Source: Streptomyces sp. NRRL F-5126 (lineage in GTDB: Bacteria > Actinomycetota > Actinomycetes > Streptomycetales > Streptomycetaceae). Taken from it: a DNA stretch of 64,000 nt. The first letter of the stretch is position 1. The number at the start of each line of letters is the position of its first letter. A model generated the notes under the pieces. The model did no database searches, was not told the DNA's origin, and saw only the letters and a list, made by a program, of their open reading frames with translations. Both the position numbers and the translations under genes were made by a program. Location of the stretch: NCBI RefSeq assembly GCF_000721265.1, contig NZ_JOFZ01000012.1:653939-717938 (forward strand). The letters run 5' to 3'. Shown here piece after piece: positions 9,718 to 18,017 of the stretch.

Positions 9718-10503
9718 ATGCCGAATCGGACGGCGGGCGGGGGGCGGGCCGCGCGGCTCGCGCGGGCGCTCCGGGACCGGCTGCGCACCCGGCGCGGTCA
9801 GCGGCGGCTGACGCAGGCGGTGATGGGCGTCTGCACGCTCGCGCTCGTCCCCTCGGTGTGGCTCCACCAGAGCGCGGACGGGCGGATACGCACCGCGGCC
9901 GACGTGCCGGCCCGCGACGTGGCCGTGGTCTTCGGCGCCGGGCTGCGCGACGGCACGCCGACGCCGTACCTGGCGCACCGGCTCGACACGGCGGCGCTGC
10001 TGTACCGGACGGGGAAGGTGCGCGTGCTCCTCGTCACGGGCGACAAGAGCAGGAAGGACTACGACGAGCCGGACGCGATGCGCCGGTACCTCACCCGGCA
10101 CGGAGTGCCAGGCAGCCGGATCGTGGACGACTACGCGGGGTTCGACACGTGGGACTCCTGCGTGCGTGCGAAAAAGATCTTCGGCGTGCGGCAGGCGATC
10201 CTGGTCACGCAGGGCTTCCACGTCTCGCGGGCGCTGGCGCTCTGTGCGGCGGCCGGCCTCGACGCCTACGGCGTCCCGGTGGCGGAACCGCACGACGTCA
10301 CCTGGTACTACAGCAGCACACGTGAGGTCCTGGCGGCGGACAAGGCGTCACTGGACGCGCTGCTGCGGCCCGCGCCCACCTTCCTCGGCCCCCGGGAGCA
10401 CGGAGTCGAACGGGCGCTGGCGTCCGCCGGGACCGAGGACGGGAGCGCGGCCGAGTCGCGCCCTCACCCTCCGGAGGTCTCCCCGGCCACCCAGGCGAGG
10501 TAG
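9718..10503 (+). CDS. SanA/YdcF-like DUF218 membrane protein
   Basis: 261 residues. A basic N-terminus is followed by one membrane helix (about residues 36-52, [17 protein letters not shown]) and a DUF218 domain: [55 protein letters not shown] and [11 protein letters not shown]. SanA of enteric bacteria (vancomycin-sensitivity suppressor) has this layout, and the domain is thought to act in envelope metabolism; the reaction is not known. The start is an ATG behind GGAGGGGG. Its last 40 bases overlap the end of the convergent cutA. Confidence 0.85.
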   Translation: MPNRTAGGGRAARLARALRDRLRTRRGQRRLTQAVMGVCTLALVPSVWLHQSADGRIRTAADVPARDVAVVFGAGLRDGTPTPYLAHRLDTAALLYRTGKVRVLLVTGDKSRKDYDEPDAMRRYLTRHGVPGSRIVDDYAGFDTWDSCVRAKKIFGVRQAILVTQGFHVSRALALCAAAGLDAYGVPVAEPHDVTWYYSSTREVLAADKASLDALLRPAPTFLGPREHGVERALASAGTEDGSAAESRPHPPEVSPATQAR

Positions 10504-10799
10504 CCGGCGCTGCCGCGCAGCACGGGCGTCGCGATGATCTCCGGGGTGTCGTAGTCGTGCGCGGCGAGCAGGTGGCTCTCCAGCGCGTCGTAACGAGCGG
10601 CGGTCGTCTTGAACAGCACCTGCCACTCCTCGTCGGTCCTGACCTCGTCCTCCCAGCGGTACACGGAGACGACGGGCGCGGAGATCTGCGCGCAGGCGGC
10701 GAGCCGCGCCGACACGGCCCCGGCCGCGAGCGCCTCCGCCTTCACTCGGCTGTCGGTCGTGGTGAGCACGGTGAGATACGCGGGCTCGGTGCCGGCCAT
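10464..10799 (-). CDS. cutA: Divalent-cation tolerance protein CutA
   Basis: 111 residues, the normal size of this trimeric ferredoxin-like-fold protein. It shows the family pattern: LTVLTTTDSRVKAEALAAGAVSARLAACAQI, VVSVYRWEDEVRTDEEWQVLFKT and HDYDTPEIIATPV. Members are linked to copper/divalent metal tolerance, but the exact role is debated. ATG at 10799 gives the conserved N-terminus and has GGAGGGGAGC just before it. The C-terminus overlaps tail-to-tail by 40 bp with the SanA-like gene, so the two transcripts run into each other. Confidence 0.92.
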   Translation of the reverse strand: MAGTEPAYLTVLTTTDSRVKAEALAAGAVSARLAACAQISAPVVSVYRWEDEVRTDEEWQVLFKTTAARYDALESHLLAAHDYDTPEIIATPVLRGSAGYLAWVAGETSGG

Positions 10800-11070
10800 G
10801 GTGGGCTCCCCTCCTCGTCGGCGTCCCTGACGGTTCGGCGCCCATGCTGTCAGGCCGTCGGGCCGGCCCGGGTGCGTCACCCGTTCGGCGCGACGGGGCG
10901 CTCCGAACGGGCCGCGACGGGGCGTGCGGCGTTGAACTGCGGCGATGCCGCGCGGGTTCACACGCCGGCCGGTACGCCTTTGCCGTGCCTGACCGGACGT
11001 CAGCAGGCGCGCCACCGGGCCCGCGCCTTACCTCTGTAAGGGAGACGACACCTTCACGGAGGACGGCAGC

Positions 11071-11733
11071 ATGCTCACCACCGCCCGCACCGCCCGCCTG
11101 ATGACCGGCGCCGCGCTGGCGGTCGCGTCGCTCGGACTGGCCGCCGCGGGCACCTCGCCCGCGCTCGCCGAGCCCGCGGCGCACGTCACCGGCGCGCCGT
11201 ACGACGACGGCACGTCGTCCGGGGCCGGAGCCCTCGCGGACGACGGTGCCGCGACGGGTGGCACGGAGCAGCAGGACCCGGCGGATCCGCAGGCCACGGC
11301 GGGCCCCGCGGACCCGGGGGACCCGACGGACCTGCCGGCCCCCGCGGCGCCCCAGCCGGACGTCCAGGGGCAGCAGCCCGCGGCGTCCGCGGACCCGGGC
11401 GGGGCGCCGGCGGACGACGGCGGTGCCACGGCGACGCCGAAGACCGACCACGCGGGCGTGGGTCCCGGCCCGGTGGACGGCGATCACGCGGGCGTGCCAC
11501 CGCGCCCGCACCCGCCGGCGCCCGGGCACACTCCGGAGGGTCACCCGAAGCCACCGCGGTACCCGGCCGAGCCGGTCGAGCCCGCGATACCGCACGGCCA
11601 TGTGAGCACCGGGGTCGGCGGCAGCGTGCACGCCGACGTCCCGAAGGTCGCGGCGGGTTCGGCCGTTCTGGCCGGATCGGCCGTGGGCGGGGTATGGCTC
11701 CTGCGTCGCCGGGCGAGCGGCACGCAGAGCTGA
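11071..11733 (+). CDS. Secreted Pro/Ala-rich surface protein, probable sortase substrate
   Basis: 220 residues. A signal peptide (about residues 1-33, cleavage after SPALA) leads into a disordered Asp/Pro/Ala/Gly-rich region, then a Pro/His segment and a C-terminal hydrophobic helix (AAGSAVLAGSAVGGVWLL) ending in RRRASGTQS. That is a cell-surface protein held by its C-terminus. No LPXTG motif was seen. It is followed 162 bases downstream by a class F sortase, the usual Streptomyces arrangement for such pairs. ATG is preceded by GGAGG. The function beyond wall/membrane display is unknown. Confidence 0.8.
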   Translation: MLTTARTARLMTGAALAVASLGLAAAGTSPALAEPAAHVTGAPYDDGTSSGAGALADDGAATGGTEQQDPADPQATAGPADPGDPTDLPAPAAPQPDVQGQQPAASADPGGAPADDGGATATPKTDHAGVGPGPVDGDHAGVPPRPHPPAPGHTPEGHPKPPRYPAEPVEPAIPHGHVSTGVGGSVHADVPKVAAGSAVLAGSAVGGVWLLRRRASGTQS

Positions 11734-11895
11734 CGGGCGGCGGCTCCCACCCGCCGAAGGCCCGCACCCGCCCCTCGTCCCCGCCCGCGTCATGCTCATC
11801 GCTGACCCGGGCGGGGATATCTCCCCCGTGACCACGCCCGGCAGCGGCAGGACCCGCACAAGCCGGCGGAAGGCCCCGCAGAAAGGTCCCGGCAG

Positions 11896-12558
11896 ATGAA
11901 CGCCAACGGCACCAGGGGCATGGCATGGGGGCTGGCCGCGGCCGCCTGCGCCGGCATCTGGCTCGTGGAGACCGGCCTGCGGCCCGTGACGCCGCCCGTG
12001 CCGACGGCGGCGCAGGCGTTCCCGCACTCCGCGGGGCCGAAGAGCACGCGGACCCCGGCGGGCCCGGCCGCGGGCGCCAAGGCCGGCCCGGCGCCCCTCG
12101 CCCCATCCGCGCCGGTCAGGCTGCGGATCCCGCGCATCGGCGTGGACGCTCCGATGACGGGCCTCGGCCTGACGCGCGACGGCAGGCTCGCCACGCCGCC
12201 GCAGTCGGACGGCAACCTCGCCGGCTGGTACGAGCACGGCACCACGCCCGGCGCCAAGGGCACGGCGATCGTGGCGGGCCACGTCGACACGGCGCGCGGC
12301 CCCGCGGTCTTCTACAACCTCGGCACGCTCAGGAAGGACGACCGGATCGCGATCACCCGGCGGGACGGGCGGACGGCCCTGTTCTCGGTGGACGCGGTGG
12401 AGGTCTACAAGAACAGCGCCTTCCCCGACCAGAAGGTCTACGCGGCGGCGAACCGCCCGGAGCTGCACGTGATCACCTGTGGCGGCGGCTTCTCGCACCG
12501 CACCGGCTACGAGGGCAACGTCGTCGCGTACGCGCACCTGACGGGCTCGCGCCGCTGA
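11896..12558 (+). CDS. Class F sortase
   Basis: 220-residue transpeptidase anchored by an N-terminal helix (GMAWGLAAAACAGIWLVE), with a Pro/Ala linker and a sortase barrel from about residue 74 (VRLRIPRIGVDAPM). The catalytic His is in IVAGHVDT (near 126) and the catalytic Cys in HVITCGGGF (near 194); the active-site Arg is probably the one in SHRTGYEGNVV. Substrates of class F enzymes are poorly known; the adjacent Pro-rich surface protein is the obvious candidate. AAAGGTCCCGGCAG before the ATG is a weak ribosome site. Confidence 0.9.
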   Translation: MNANGTRGMAWGLAAAACAGIWLVETGLRPVTPPVPTAAQAFPHSAGPKSTRTPAGPAAGAKAGPAPLAPSAPVRLRIPRIGVDAPMTGLGLTRDGRLATPPQSDGNLAGWYEHGTTPGAKGTAIVAGHVDTARGPAVFYNLGTLRKDDRIAITRRDGRTALFSVDAVEVYKNSAFPDQKVYAAANRPELHVITCGGGFSHRTGYEGNVVAYAHLTGSRR

Positions 12559-12591
12559 CGGATGCGCGCCGCAGGCCCCGGTCCCGCCGCG

Positions 12592-13008
12592 TCACGCCGC
12601 CGGTTCTACGGCGGACGGGTCCATCCACACCACCTCCCAGTGATGCCCTTCCGGGTCGAGGAAGGCGCGCCCGTACATGAAGCCCTGGTCCATCGTCTCG
12701 CCCACGGCCGATCCGCCGCCGCCCAGTGCCGACTCGACCAGCTGGTCGACCTCCGCGCGACTGGCGGCGCTCAGCGCGATGATGGCCTCGCGCGTCGTCG
12801 CCGTGTCGGCGATCTCATTGCGCGTGAAGTCGCGGAAGCGGCCCTCGTCCATCAGCATCGCGTAAATCGTGTCGCTGATGACGAGGCAGGCGGTGTGCTC
12901 GTCGCTGAACTGCGGGTTGAAGGAGAAGCCCACCTTCTCCCAGAACGACCGCGTCGTGGCGAGGTCCTTCACGGGCAGGTTCACGAAGATCATCCTGGCG
13001 TTGTCCAT
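12592..13008 (-). CDS. VOC/glyoxalase-family protein
   Basis: 138 residues with the two beta-alpha-beta-beta-beta repeats of the vicinal oxygen chelate fold: N-half MIFVNLPVKDLATTRSFWEKVGFSF, C-half GFMYGRAFLDPEGHHWEVVWMDP. Members of this type (YycE/PhnB-like) are often annotated as glyoxalases, but the substrate cannot be told from sequence. The ATG follows GGAGGAGCACCACCG. It lies between the sortase gene and pcaV, in its own leftward unit, 89 bases after pcaV ends. Confidence 0.85.
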   Translation of the reverse strand: MDNARMIFVNLPVKDLATTRSFWEKVGFSFNPQFSDEHTACLVISDTIYAMLMDEGRFRDFTRNEIADTATTREAIIALSAASRAEVDQLVESALGGGGSAVGETMDQGFMYGRAFLDPEGHHWEVVWMDPSAVEPAA

Positions 13009-13096
13009 CGGTGGTGCTCCTCCGGTCGCTCGCGGTGCGCGGCTTCGCTTCGTGCGCCGCGTCCTTTGATGGTTGGACCCGCGTCCGGACCGAAAG

Positions 13097-13540
13097 TCAC
13101 CGCTCCGCGCGAACTTTTTCCGCCGCGTCCGCCACCCGGGCGATCAGCCGCAGCAGCGTCCCGCGCTCCTCCTCGTCGAGTGGGGCGAGGAAGACCTGGT
13201 TCATGGCGGCCGTCCGCGCCACGAGCCTGGCGTGCACCCTGGCCCCCTCGCCGGTCGCCCGCAGCACGTTGCGGCGCCCGTCCAGCGGGTCGCGTACGCG
13301 TTCCAGCAGGCCGCGCCTGGCGAGGCGGGCGACGACGTCCGCGACCGTCGAGCGGTCGAGGCGCACCGCCTCACCGAGGGTGCGCTGGTCGATGTCCGGG
13401 CTCTCGGCAAGGGCGTTGAGCACCGCGAACTGCGGGGAGGTGATCTCCTCCGAGACCAGCGTGGACCACAGCAGGGTGTGCGCCTGCTGGAGCCTGCGGG
13501 CCAGGTGCCCCGGGTGTGTGGCCAGATCCACCGCTGCCAT
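13097..13540 (-). CDS. pcaV: MarR-family repressor of the pca operon
   Basis: 147 residues with a winged helix: recognition helix DQRTLGEAVRLDRSTVADVVARLARRGLLERVRDPLDGRRNVL. It is divergent from pcaIJHGB, as pcaV is in S. coelicolor, where PcaV represses the protocatechuate genes and is released by protocatechuate. The frame allows starts at GTG 13570 or ATG 13540. ATG is preferred (MAAVDLATHPGHLARRLQQAH, with GGAG ten bases upstream), but the GTG also has a GGAG, lying inside the operator. Two inverted operator copies lie just upstream. Confidence 0.87.
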   Translation of the reverse strand: MAAVDLATHPGHLARRLQQAHTLLWSTLVSEEITSPQFAVLNALAESPDIDQRTLGEAVRLDRSTVADVVARLARRGLLERVRDPLDGRRNVLRATGEGARVHARLVARTAAMNQVFLAPLDEEERGTLLRLIARVADAAEKVRAER

Positions 13541-13575
13541 GTCCGTCACGCTCCATTGGTGTCGTGTCACGCATT

Positions 13576-13590
13576 TGCTCCGTGTACTGA
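13576..13590. promoter_or_regulatory. pca operator copy 1
   Basis: TGCTCCGTGTACTGA, extending to an imperfect palindrome GCTCCGTGTACTGAGC (13577-13592, 12 of 16 positions symmetric). The same 15 bases occur inverted at 13644-13658. It abuts the start of pcaV. Inferred to be a PcaV binding site from position and symmetry. Confidence 0.7.
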
Positions 13591-13643
13591 GCTATTGACG
13601 ACCGCCTGACCGCCTGGAAGTGTACGCATCCGAGAATGAATCG

Positions 13644-13658
13644 TCAGTACACGGAGCA
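13644..13658. promoter_or_regulatory. pca operator copy 2
   Basis: TCAGTACACGGAGCA, the exact reverse complement of the copy at 13576-13590; the centres are 68 bp apart. It lies 40 bases before the pcaI start and so is placed to control pcaI, while copy 1 controls pcaV. A shorter match (GTGTAC) lies between them near 13619. Confidence 0.7.
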
Positions 13659-13698
13659 TTTTCCCCGGCTCCGGCGACCCGAGGAGGGAGGGGCTCGG

Positions 13699-14547
13699 AT
13701 GGCGGGAGTACGCACTCTCCACGACGCCGTGGCCGACCTCGTCCACGACGGGGACACCGTCGCGCTCGAAGGGTTCACGCACCTGATCCCGTTCGCCGCC
13801 GCGCACGAGATCATCCGCCAGGGCATCACCGACCTGACGCTCGCCCGCATGACGCCCGACGTCATCTACGACCAGCTCATCGGGGCGGGCCTGGTACGCA
13901 AGCTGATCTTCTCCTGGGGCGGCAATCCCGGCGTCGGCTCCCTGCACCGCTTCCGCGACGCGGTCGAGAACGGCTGGCCGAGGCCCCTCGAACTCGACGA
14001 GCACAGTCACGCGGGCATGGCCAACCGCTATGTGGCCGGCGCTTCCGGGCTGCCGTTCGCCACGCTGCGCGGCTACCGCGGCTCCGACCTCGCGACGCGC
14101 ACCGACACCGTCTCGACCGTCACCTGCCCGTTCACCGGCGAGGAGCTCGCGGCCGTCCGCGCCCTCACCCCCGACGTGGCCATCGTCCACGCGCAGCGCG
14201 CCGACCGCGCGGGCAACGTGCAGATGTGGGGGCTGACCGGCGTCCAGAAGGAGGCCGTCCTCGCCTCGAAGCGTGCGCTCGTGACAGTGGAGGAAGTCGT
14301 GGACGCGCTGGAGCCGCGGCCCGGCGCCGTGGTGCTGCCGCACTGGGTCGTGGACGCGGTGTGCGTCGTCCCCGGCGGCGCCCATCCCTCGTACGCGACG
14401 GGCTACTCGGAGCGTGACAACGCCTTCTACCGGGCGTGGGACCCGATCGCCAGGGACCGGGACGCGTTCACGGCGTGGCTTGACACCGAGGTCAGGACGA
14501 CGGACACGACGACAGGCAGCACGGGTGCGGCGGGGGTGTCACGATGA
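13699..14547 (+). CDS. pcaI: 3-oxoadipate CoA-transferase, subunit A
   Basis: 282 residues of family I CoA-transferase, alpha subunit. With PcaJ it moves CoA from succinyl-CoA to 3-oxoadipate, the last-but-one step of the beta-ketoadipate pathway. Features: N-terminal LHDAVADLVHDGDTVALEGFTHLIPFAAAHEIIRQ, glycine motif FSWGGNPGVGS, and the C-terminal ALVTVEEVVD. The ATG at 13699 is preferred to one 63 bases upstream because GAGGAGGGAG lies just before it. The stop overlaps the pcaJ start (CGATGA). First gene of the operon. Confidence 0.93.
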   Translation: MAGVRTLHDAVADLVHDGDTVALEGFTHLIPFAAAHEIIRQGITDLTLARMTPDVIYDQLIGAGLVRKLIFSWGGNPGVGSLHRFRDAVENGWPRPLELDEHSHAGMANRYVAGASGLPFATLRGYRGSDLATRTDTVSTVTCPFTGEELAAVRALTPDVAIVHAQRADRAGNVQMWGLTGVQKEAVLASKRALVTVEEVVDALEPRPGAVVLPHWVVDAVCVVPGGAHPSYATGYSERDNAFYRAWDPIARDRDAFTAWLDTEVRTTDTTTGSTGAAGVSR

Positions 14548-15359
14548 GCGGGCCGGTACGGGACGAACGGGCGGCGGCCGCAGCCGACTCGGCGGCACAC
14601 GGTGTCACGAGCGACGAGCTGATGGAGGTCAACGCGGCCCGCGCACTGGCCGGTTCGCGCACCTGCTTCGTCGGCATCGGGCTGCCGTCGACGGCGGCGA
14701 ACCTCGCGCGCGCCACGCACGAGCCCGATCTGGTGCTCATCTACGAGTCGGGCACGATCGGCTCTCGGCCGACGCGGCTGCCGCTGTCCATCGGCGACGG
14801 GGAGCTCGCGGACACGGCCGACGCCGTCGTCACTGTGCCCGAGATGTTCAACTACTGGCTCCAGGGCGGCCGGATCGACGTCGGCTTCCTCGGCGCGGCG
14901 CAGGTCGACCGGTTCGCCAACGTCAACACGACGGTCGTCTCCCGAGGCGCGGGCAGGCCCGAGGCGCGGCTGCCCGGCGCGGGCGGCGCCCCGGAGATCG
15001 CCGCGAACTGCCGGAAGGTGCTGCTGGTACTGCGCCACTCCCGCCGGGGCTTCGTGCCCACGCTCGACTTCGTCACCACGATGGGGCACGGCTCGGGCCC
15101 CGGCGACCGGGCGAAGTACGGCATGCGCGGCGAGGGGCCCGCCGCCGTCATCACCGACCTCGGCATCCTGCGTCCCGACCCGGCCACCGCCGAGCTGGTG
15201 CTGACCGAGACGCATCCCGGCGTCACCGTCGGACAGGTGCGGGACGCGACCGGCTGGGACCTGAGGGTCGCGCCGTCCGTCACCGCGACGGCGCCGCCCA
15301 CCGAACACGAACTGGCCGCGCTGCGTGCGCTGAAGGCGGCCGGGAAGAAGGCGTCATGA
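14544..15359 (+). CDS. pcaJ: 3-oxoadipate CoA-transferase, subunit B
   Basis: 271 residues, beta subunit of the same enzyme. The catalytic Glu is the one in LIYESGTIGSRP; FVGIGLPSTAANLA and GGRIDVGFLGAAQVDRFANVNTT are characteristic. About 20 extra residues (MSGPVRDERAAAAADSAAHG) stand before the conserved part (VTSDELMEVNAARAL). Start and stop overlap pcaI and pcaH by four and four bases, so subunits are made together. pcaF (thiolase), which finishes the pathway, is not present in the window. Confidence 0.93.
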   Translation: MSGPVRDERAAAAADSAAHGVTSDELMEVNAARALAGSRTCFVGIGLPSTAANLARATHEPDLVLIYESGTIGSRPTRLPLSIGDGELADTADAVVTVPEMFNYWLQGGRIDVGFLGAAQVDRFANVNTTVVSRGAGRPEARLPGAGGAPEIAANCRKVLLVLRHSRRGFVPTLDFVTTMGHGSGPGDRAKYGMRGEGPAAVITDLGILRPDPATAELVLTETHPGVTVGQVRDATGWDLRVAPSVTATAPPTEHELAALRALKAAGKKAS

Positions 15360-16120
15360 CGACCCAGCGGGAGATCACCGCGGAGATCGGGGCGGCGCGC
15401 GGCGCGTACGAGAAGCGTCTCGCGGACGGCGGGAGCGCGGAGCACCACCCGTCGCGCGCGTACGCCCCCTACCGCAGCTCGGTGCTGCGCCATCCGCACC
15501 GGCCGCTCGTCGCGGTGGACGGTGACCCGGAGGCGGTCGAGCTGTCGGGCCCGGTCTTCGGCGCGACGGACGTCACCGCGCTCGACTCCGACCTGACGAG
15601 GCAGCACACAGGCGAGCCGCTCGGCGAGCGCATCACCGTCAGCGGGCGGCTCCTCGACGGGCGCGGCAGGCCGGTGCGGCGCCAGCTGATCGAGGTGTGG
15701 CAGGCGAACGCGTCCGGGCGCTACGCCCATCAGCGCGACGACCACCCGGCGCCGCTCGACCCGAACTTCACGGGCGTGGGGCGGGTGCTGACCGGCGACG
15801 ACGGCGGTTACGCCTTCACGACGGTCAAGCCGGGCGCGTACCCGTGGCGCAACCACGACAACGCGTGGCGCCCGGCGCACATCCACTTCTCGGTGTTCGG
15901 CGAGGCGTTCACGCAGCGCCTCGTCACGCAGATGTACTTCCCCGGCGACCCGCTCTTCCCCTACGACCCGATCCTGCAGTCGGTGACGGACGAGCAGGCG
16001 CGGCAGCGGCTCGTGGCGGTGTACGACCACGGGCTGTCGGCACCCGAGTTCTCGCTGGGCTACCGCTGGGACATCGTGCTGGACGGACCGTCCGCCACCT
16101 GGATCGAGGAGGGCCGCTGA
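15356..16120 (+). CDS. pcaH: Protocatechuate 3,4-dioxygenase, beta subunit
   Basis: 254 residues. The beta subunit carries the non-haem Fe(III) that cleaves protocatechuate between its hydroxyls to 3-carboxy-cis,cis-muconate. Iron ligands are Tyr and His; the NHDNAWRPAHIHFSVFG segment holds the HxH pair, and RRQLIEVWQANASGRYAHQ contains the first Tyr. The N-terminal HPSRAYAPYRSSVLRHPHRPL is typical of PcaH. ATGA overlap with pcaJ in front, and with pcaG behind. Confidence 0.96.
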   Translation: MTTQREITAEIGAARGAYEKRLADGGSAEHHPSRAYAPYRSSVLRHPHRPLVAVDGDPEAVELSGPVFGATDVTALDSDLTRQHTGEPLGERITVSGRLLDGRGRPVRRQLIEVWQANASGRYAHQRDDHPAPLDPNFTGVGRVLTGDDGGYAFTTVKPGAYPWRNHDNAWRPAHIHFSVFGEAFTQRLVTQMYFPGDPLFPYDPILQSVTDEQARQRLVAVYDHGLSAPEFSLGYRWDIVLDGPSATWIEEGR

Positions 16121-16695
16121 TGCCGGACACGCCCGCTTTCCCGCCGACCCCGTCGCAGACGGTCGGCCCCTTCTACGGCTACGCGCTGCCCTTCCCCGGC
16201 GGCGGCGACGTCGCGCCCGCCGGCCATCCCGACGCCGTCACCCTGCACGGCGTGGTGTACGACGGCGCCGGCGCCCCGGTGCCGGACGCGCTGCTGGAGT
16301 TCTGGCAGGGCGGTCCTGGCACGGGGGAGCCGGGCTCGATGCGCCGCTCGCCGGTGAACGGCGGTTTCCTGGGACGCGACGGGGTCCGCTTCACCGGGTT
16401 CGGCCGGGTGGCGACGGACGCGGACGGGCACTACGCGCTGCGCACGCTGCCGCCGCGCACCCCGGCGCCGCTGCCGTACCTGAGCGTGTGCGTGTTCGCG
16501 CGCGGGCTCATGCACCACCTGTACACGCGGGCGTACCTGGCGGACGGCGACGACGCGCTGCTCGGCTCGCTGGAACCGGCGCGGCGCGCGACGCTGGTCG
16601 CGGTGCGGGAGGAGAATCCGGCGCGGCACAGGGCGTACCGCTTCGACATCCGCCTCCAGGGAGAAGGGGAAACGGTCTTCCTTGAGTTCCACTGA
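16120..16695 (+). CDS. pcaG: Protocatechuate 3,4-dioxygenase, alpha subunit
   Basis: 191 residues, the usual size of the alpha subunit, which shares the fold of PcaH but does not hold the iron. It begins TPSQTVGPFYGYALPF and continues VTLHGVVYDGAGAPVPDALLEFWQ, with ARGLMHHLYTRAYL in the C-terminal half. The start ATG overlaps the pcaH stop (TGATG). The last 14 bases overlap the start proposed for pcaB. Confidence 0.95.
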   Translation: MPDTPAFPPTPSQTVGPFYGYALPFPGGGDVAPAGHPDAVTLHGVVYDGAGAPVPDALLEFWQGGPGTGEPGSMRRSPVNGGFLGRDGVRFTGFGRVATDADGHYALRTLPPRTPAPLPYLSVCVFARGLMHHLYTRAYLADGDDALLGSLEPARRATLVAVREENPARHRAYRFDIRLQGEGETVFLEFH

Positions 16696-17962
16696 GCGTG
16701 ATGCGGGCGGACAGCAAGGCCGCGAACCGGCCGGGCTGCTGTCCCCCGCGACGGCGGGCACGCGGGCCGAGGCCGCGACGGACGACCGCGCGCTGCTGCG
16801 CGCCCTGGTGGCCGCCGAGGCGGCGCTCGCCAGGGCGCAGGGCGCGCCGGGCGAGGCGGCCGACGCGATCGCCTCGGCCGTGGACGCCCTGGACGTAAGG
16901 GAGTTGGCGCTGGCCGCGCGGGCGGGCGGCAATCCGGTGATCCCGCTGGCGTCGGCGCTGCGCGCGGCGGTGGGCGACCGGTGGGCGCGGTACGTGCACC
17001 GGGGCGCGACGAGCCAGGACATCGTCGACACGGCACTCATGCTGGTGGCGACGCACACGCGGCGCCTGGTGCTCGCGGATCTGGAGCGTGCGTCGGCGGC
17101 CCTGGCGCGTCTCGCGGCGGCGCACCGGGACACGGTGATGCCCGGCCGCACCCTGACGCAGCACGCGGTGCCGACCACGTTCGGGCTGAAGGCGGCGGGC
17201 TGGCGCTCGCTCGTCCTCGACGCGCGCGACCGCCTCGACGCGGTCGTGCTGCCCGCGCAGCTCGGCGGCGCGGCGGGCACGCTCGCGGCGCTCGGCGACT
17301 CGCCGCTCGCGACGGCTGCGGCCTACGCGCGCGAACTCGGCCTCGCGGATCCTGGCCTGCCCTGGCACACGCTGCGCACGCCCGTGGCTGACCTCGCGGC
17401 CGCCCTTGCCTTCACGTGCGGTGCGCTGGGCAAGACGGCCGTGGACGTCCTGACGCTGTGCCGCACGGAGGTCGGCGAGGTGGCGGAGGGCAGCGGCGGC
17501 GGCTCGTCCGCGATGCCTCACAAGGCGAACCCGGTCCACGCGACGCTGATCGCCGCGGCGGCAAGGCAGGCGCCGGCGCACCTGTCCGTCCTGTTCGGCG
17601 CGGTGCCGGCGGAGGACGAACGCCCTGCGGGCGCCTGGCACGCGGAGTGGGCGCCGCTGCGCGAACTGCTCCGCCTCGCGGGCGGCGCGGCCGCGCACGC
17701 GGCGGAACTGGCCGAGGGGCTGCGGGTGTTCCCGGGCCGGATGGCGGAGAACCTGGCGCGCACGGGCGGATTGATCGTCAGCGAGCGGTTCTCCGTCGAG
17801 CTCGGCAGGGCGGAGGCGAGGAGGCTGCTCGACCGGGCCGCGGCGGCGGACGTCACGTTCGCGGAGGCCGCGGACGCCGCGGGCCACGGCCGGCTGCTCG
17901 ACCCGGCTGCGTGGACGGGCGCGGCGGGCGCGCTGGTGGACCGCGCCCTGCACCGCGACTGA
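16682..17962 (+). CDS. pcaB: 3-carboxy-cis,cis-muconate cycloisomerase
   Basis: 426 residues of the fumarase/aspartase superfamily. It turns carboxymuconate into 4-carboxymuconolactone. Superfamily signatures: RGATSQDIVDTA, TLTQHAVPTTFGLKAAGW and the catalytic loop GSSAMPHKANPV near 274-288. The TTG at 16682 overlaps pcaG but has no clear ribosome site, so the exact start is unsure. pcaL (decarboxylase/hydrolase fusion) would be expected next in Streptomyces pca operons; instead the sequence runs into non-coding repeats, so the operon looks shortened here. Confidence 0.93.
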   Translation: MSSTERDAGGQQGREPAGLLSPATAGTRAEAATDDRALLRALVAAEAALARAQGAPGEAADAIASAVDALDVRELALAARAGGNPVIPLASALRAAVGDRWARYVHRGATSQDIVDTALMLVATHTRRLVLADLERASAALARLAAAHRDTVMPGRTLTQHAVPTTFGLKAAGWRSLVLDARDRLDAVVLPAQLGGAAGTLAALGDSPLATAAAYARELGLADPGLPWHTLRTPVADLAAALAFTCGALGKTAVDVLTLCRTEVGEVAEGSGGGSSAMPHKANPVHATLIAAAARQAPAHLSVLFGAVPAEDERPAGAWHAEWAPLRELLRLAGGAAAHAAELAEGLRVFPGRMAENLARTGGLIVSERFSVELGRAEARRLLDRAAAADVTFAEAADAAGHGRLLDPAAWTGAAGALVDRALHRD

Positions 17963-18017
17963 ACGCGGCCGGCACCCGCGCTGCAGGCCTGGCTGCGCCG
18001 GGCCGCGTGGGTGGCGC

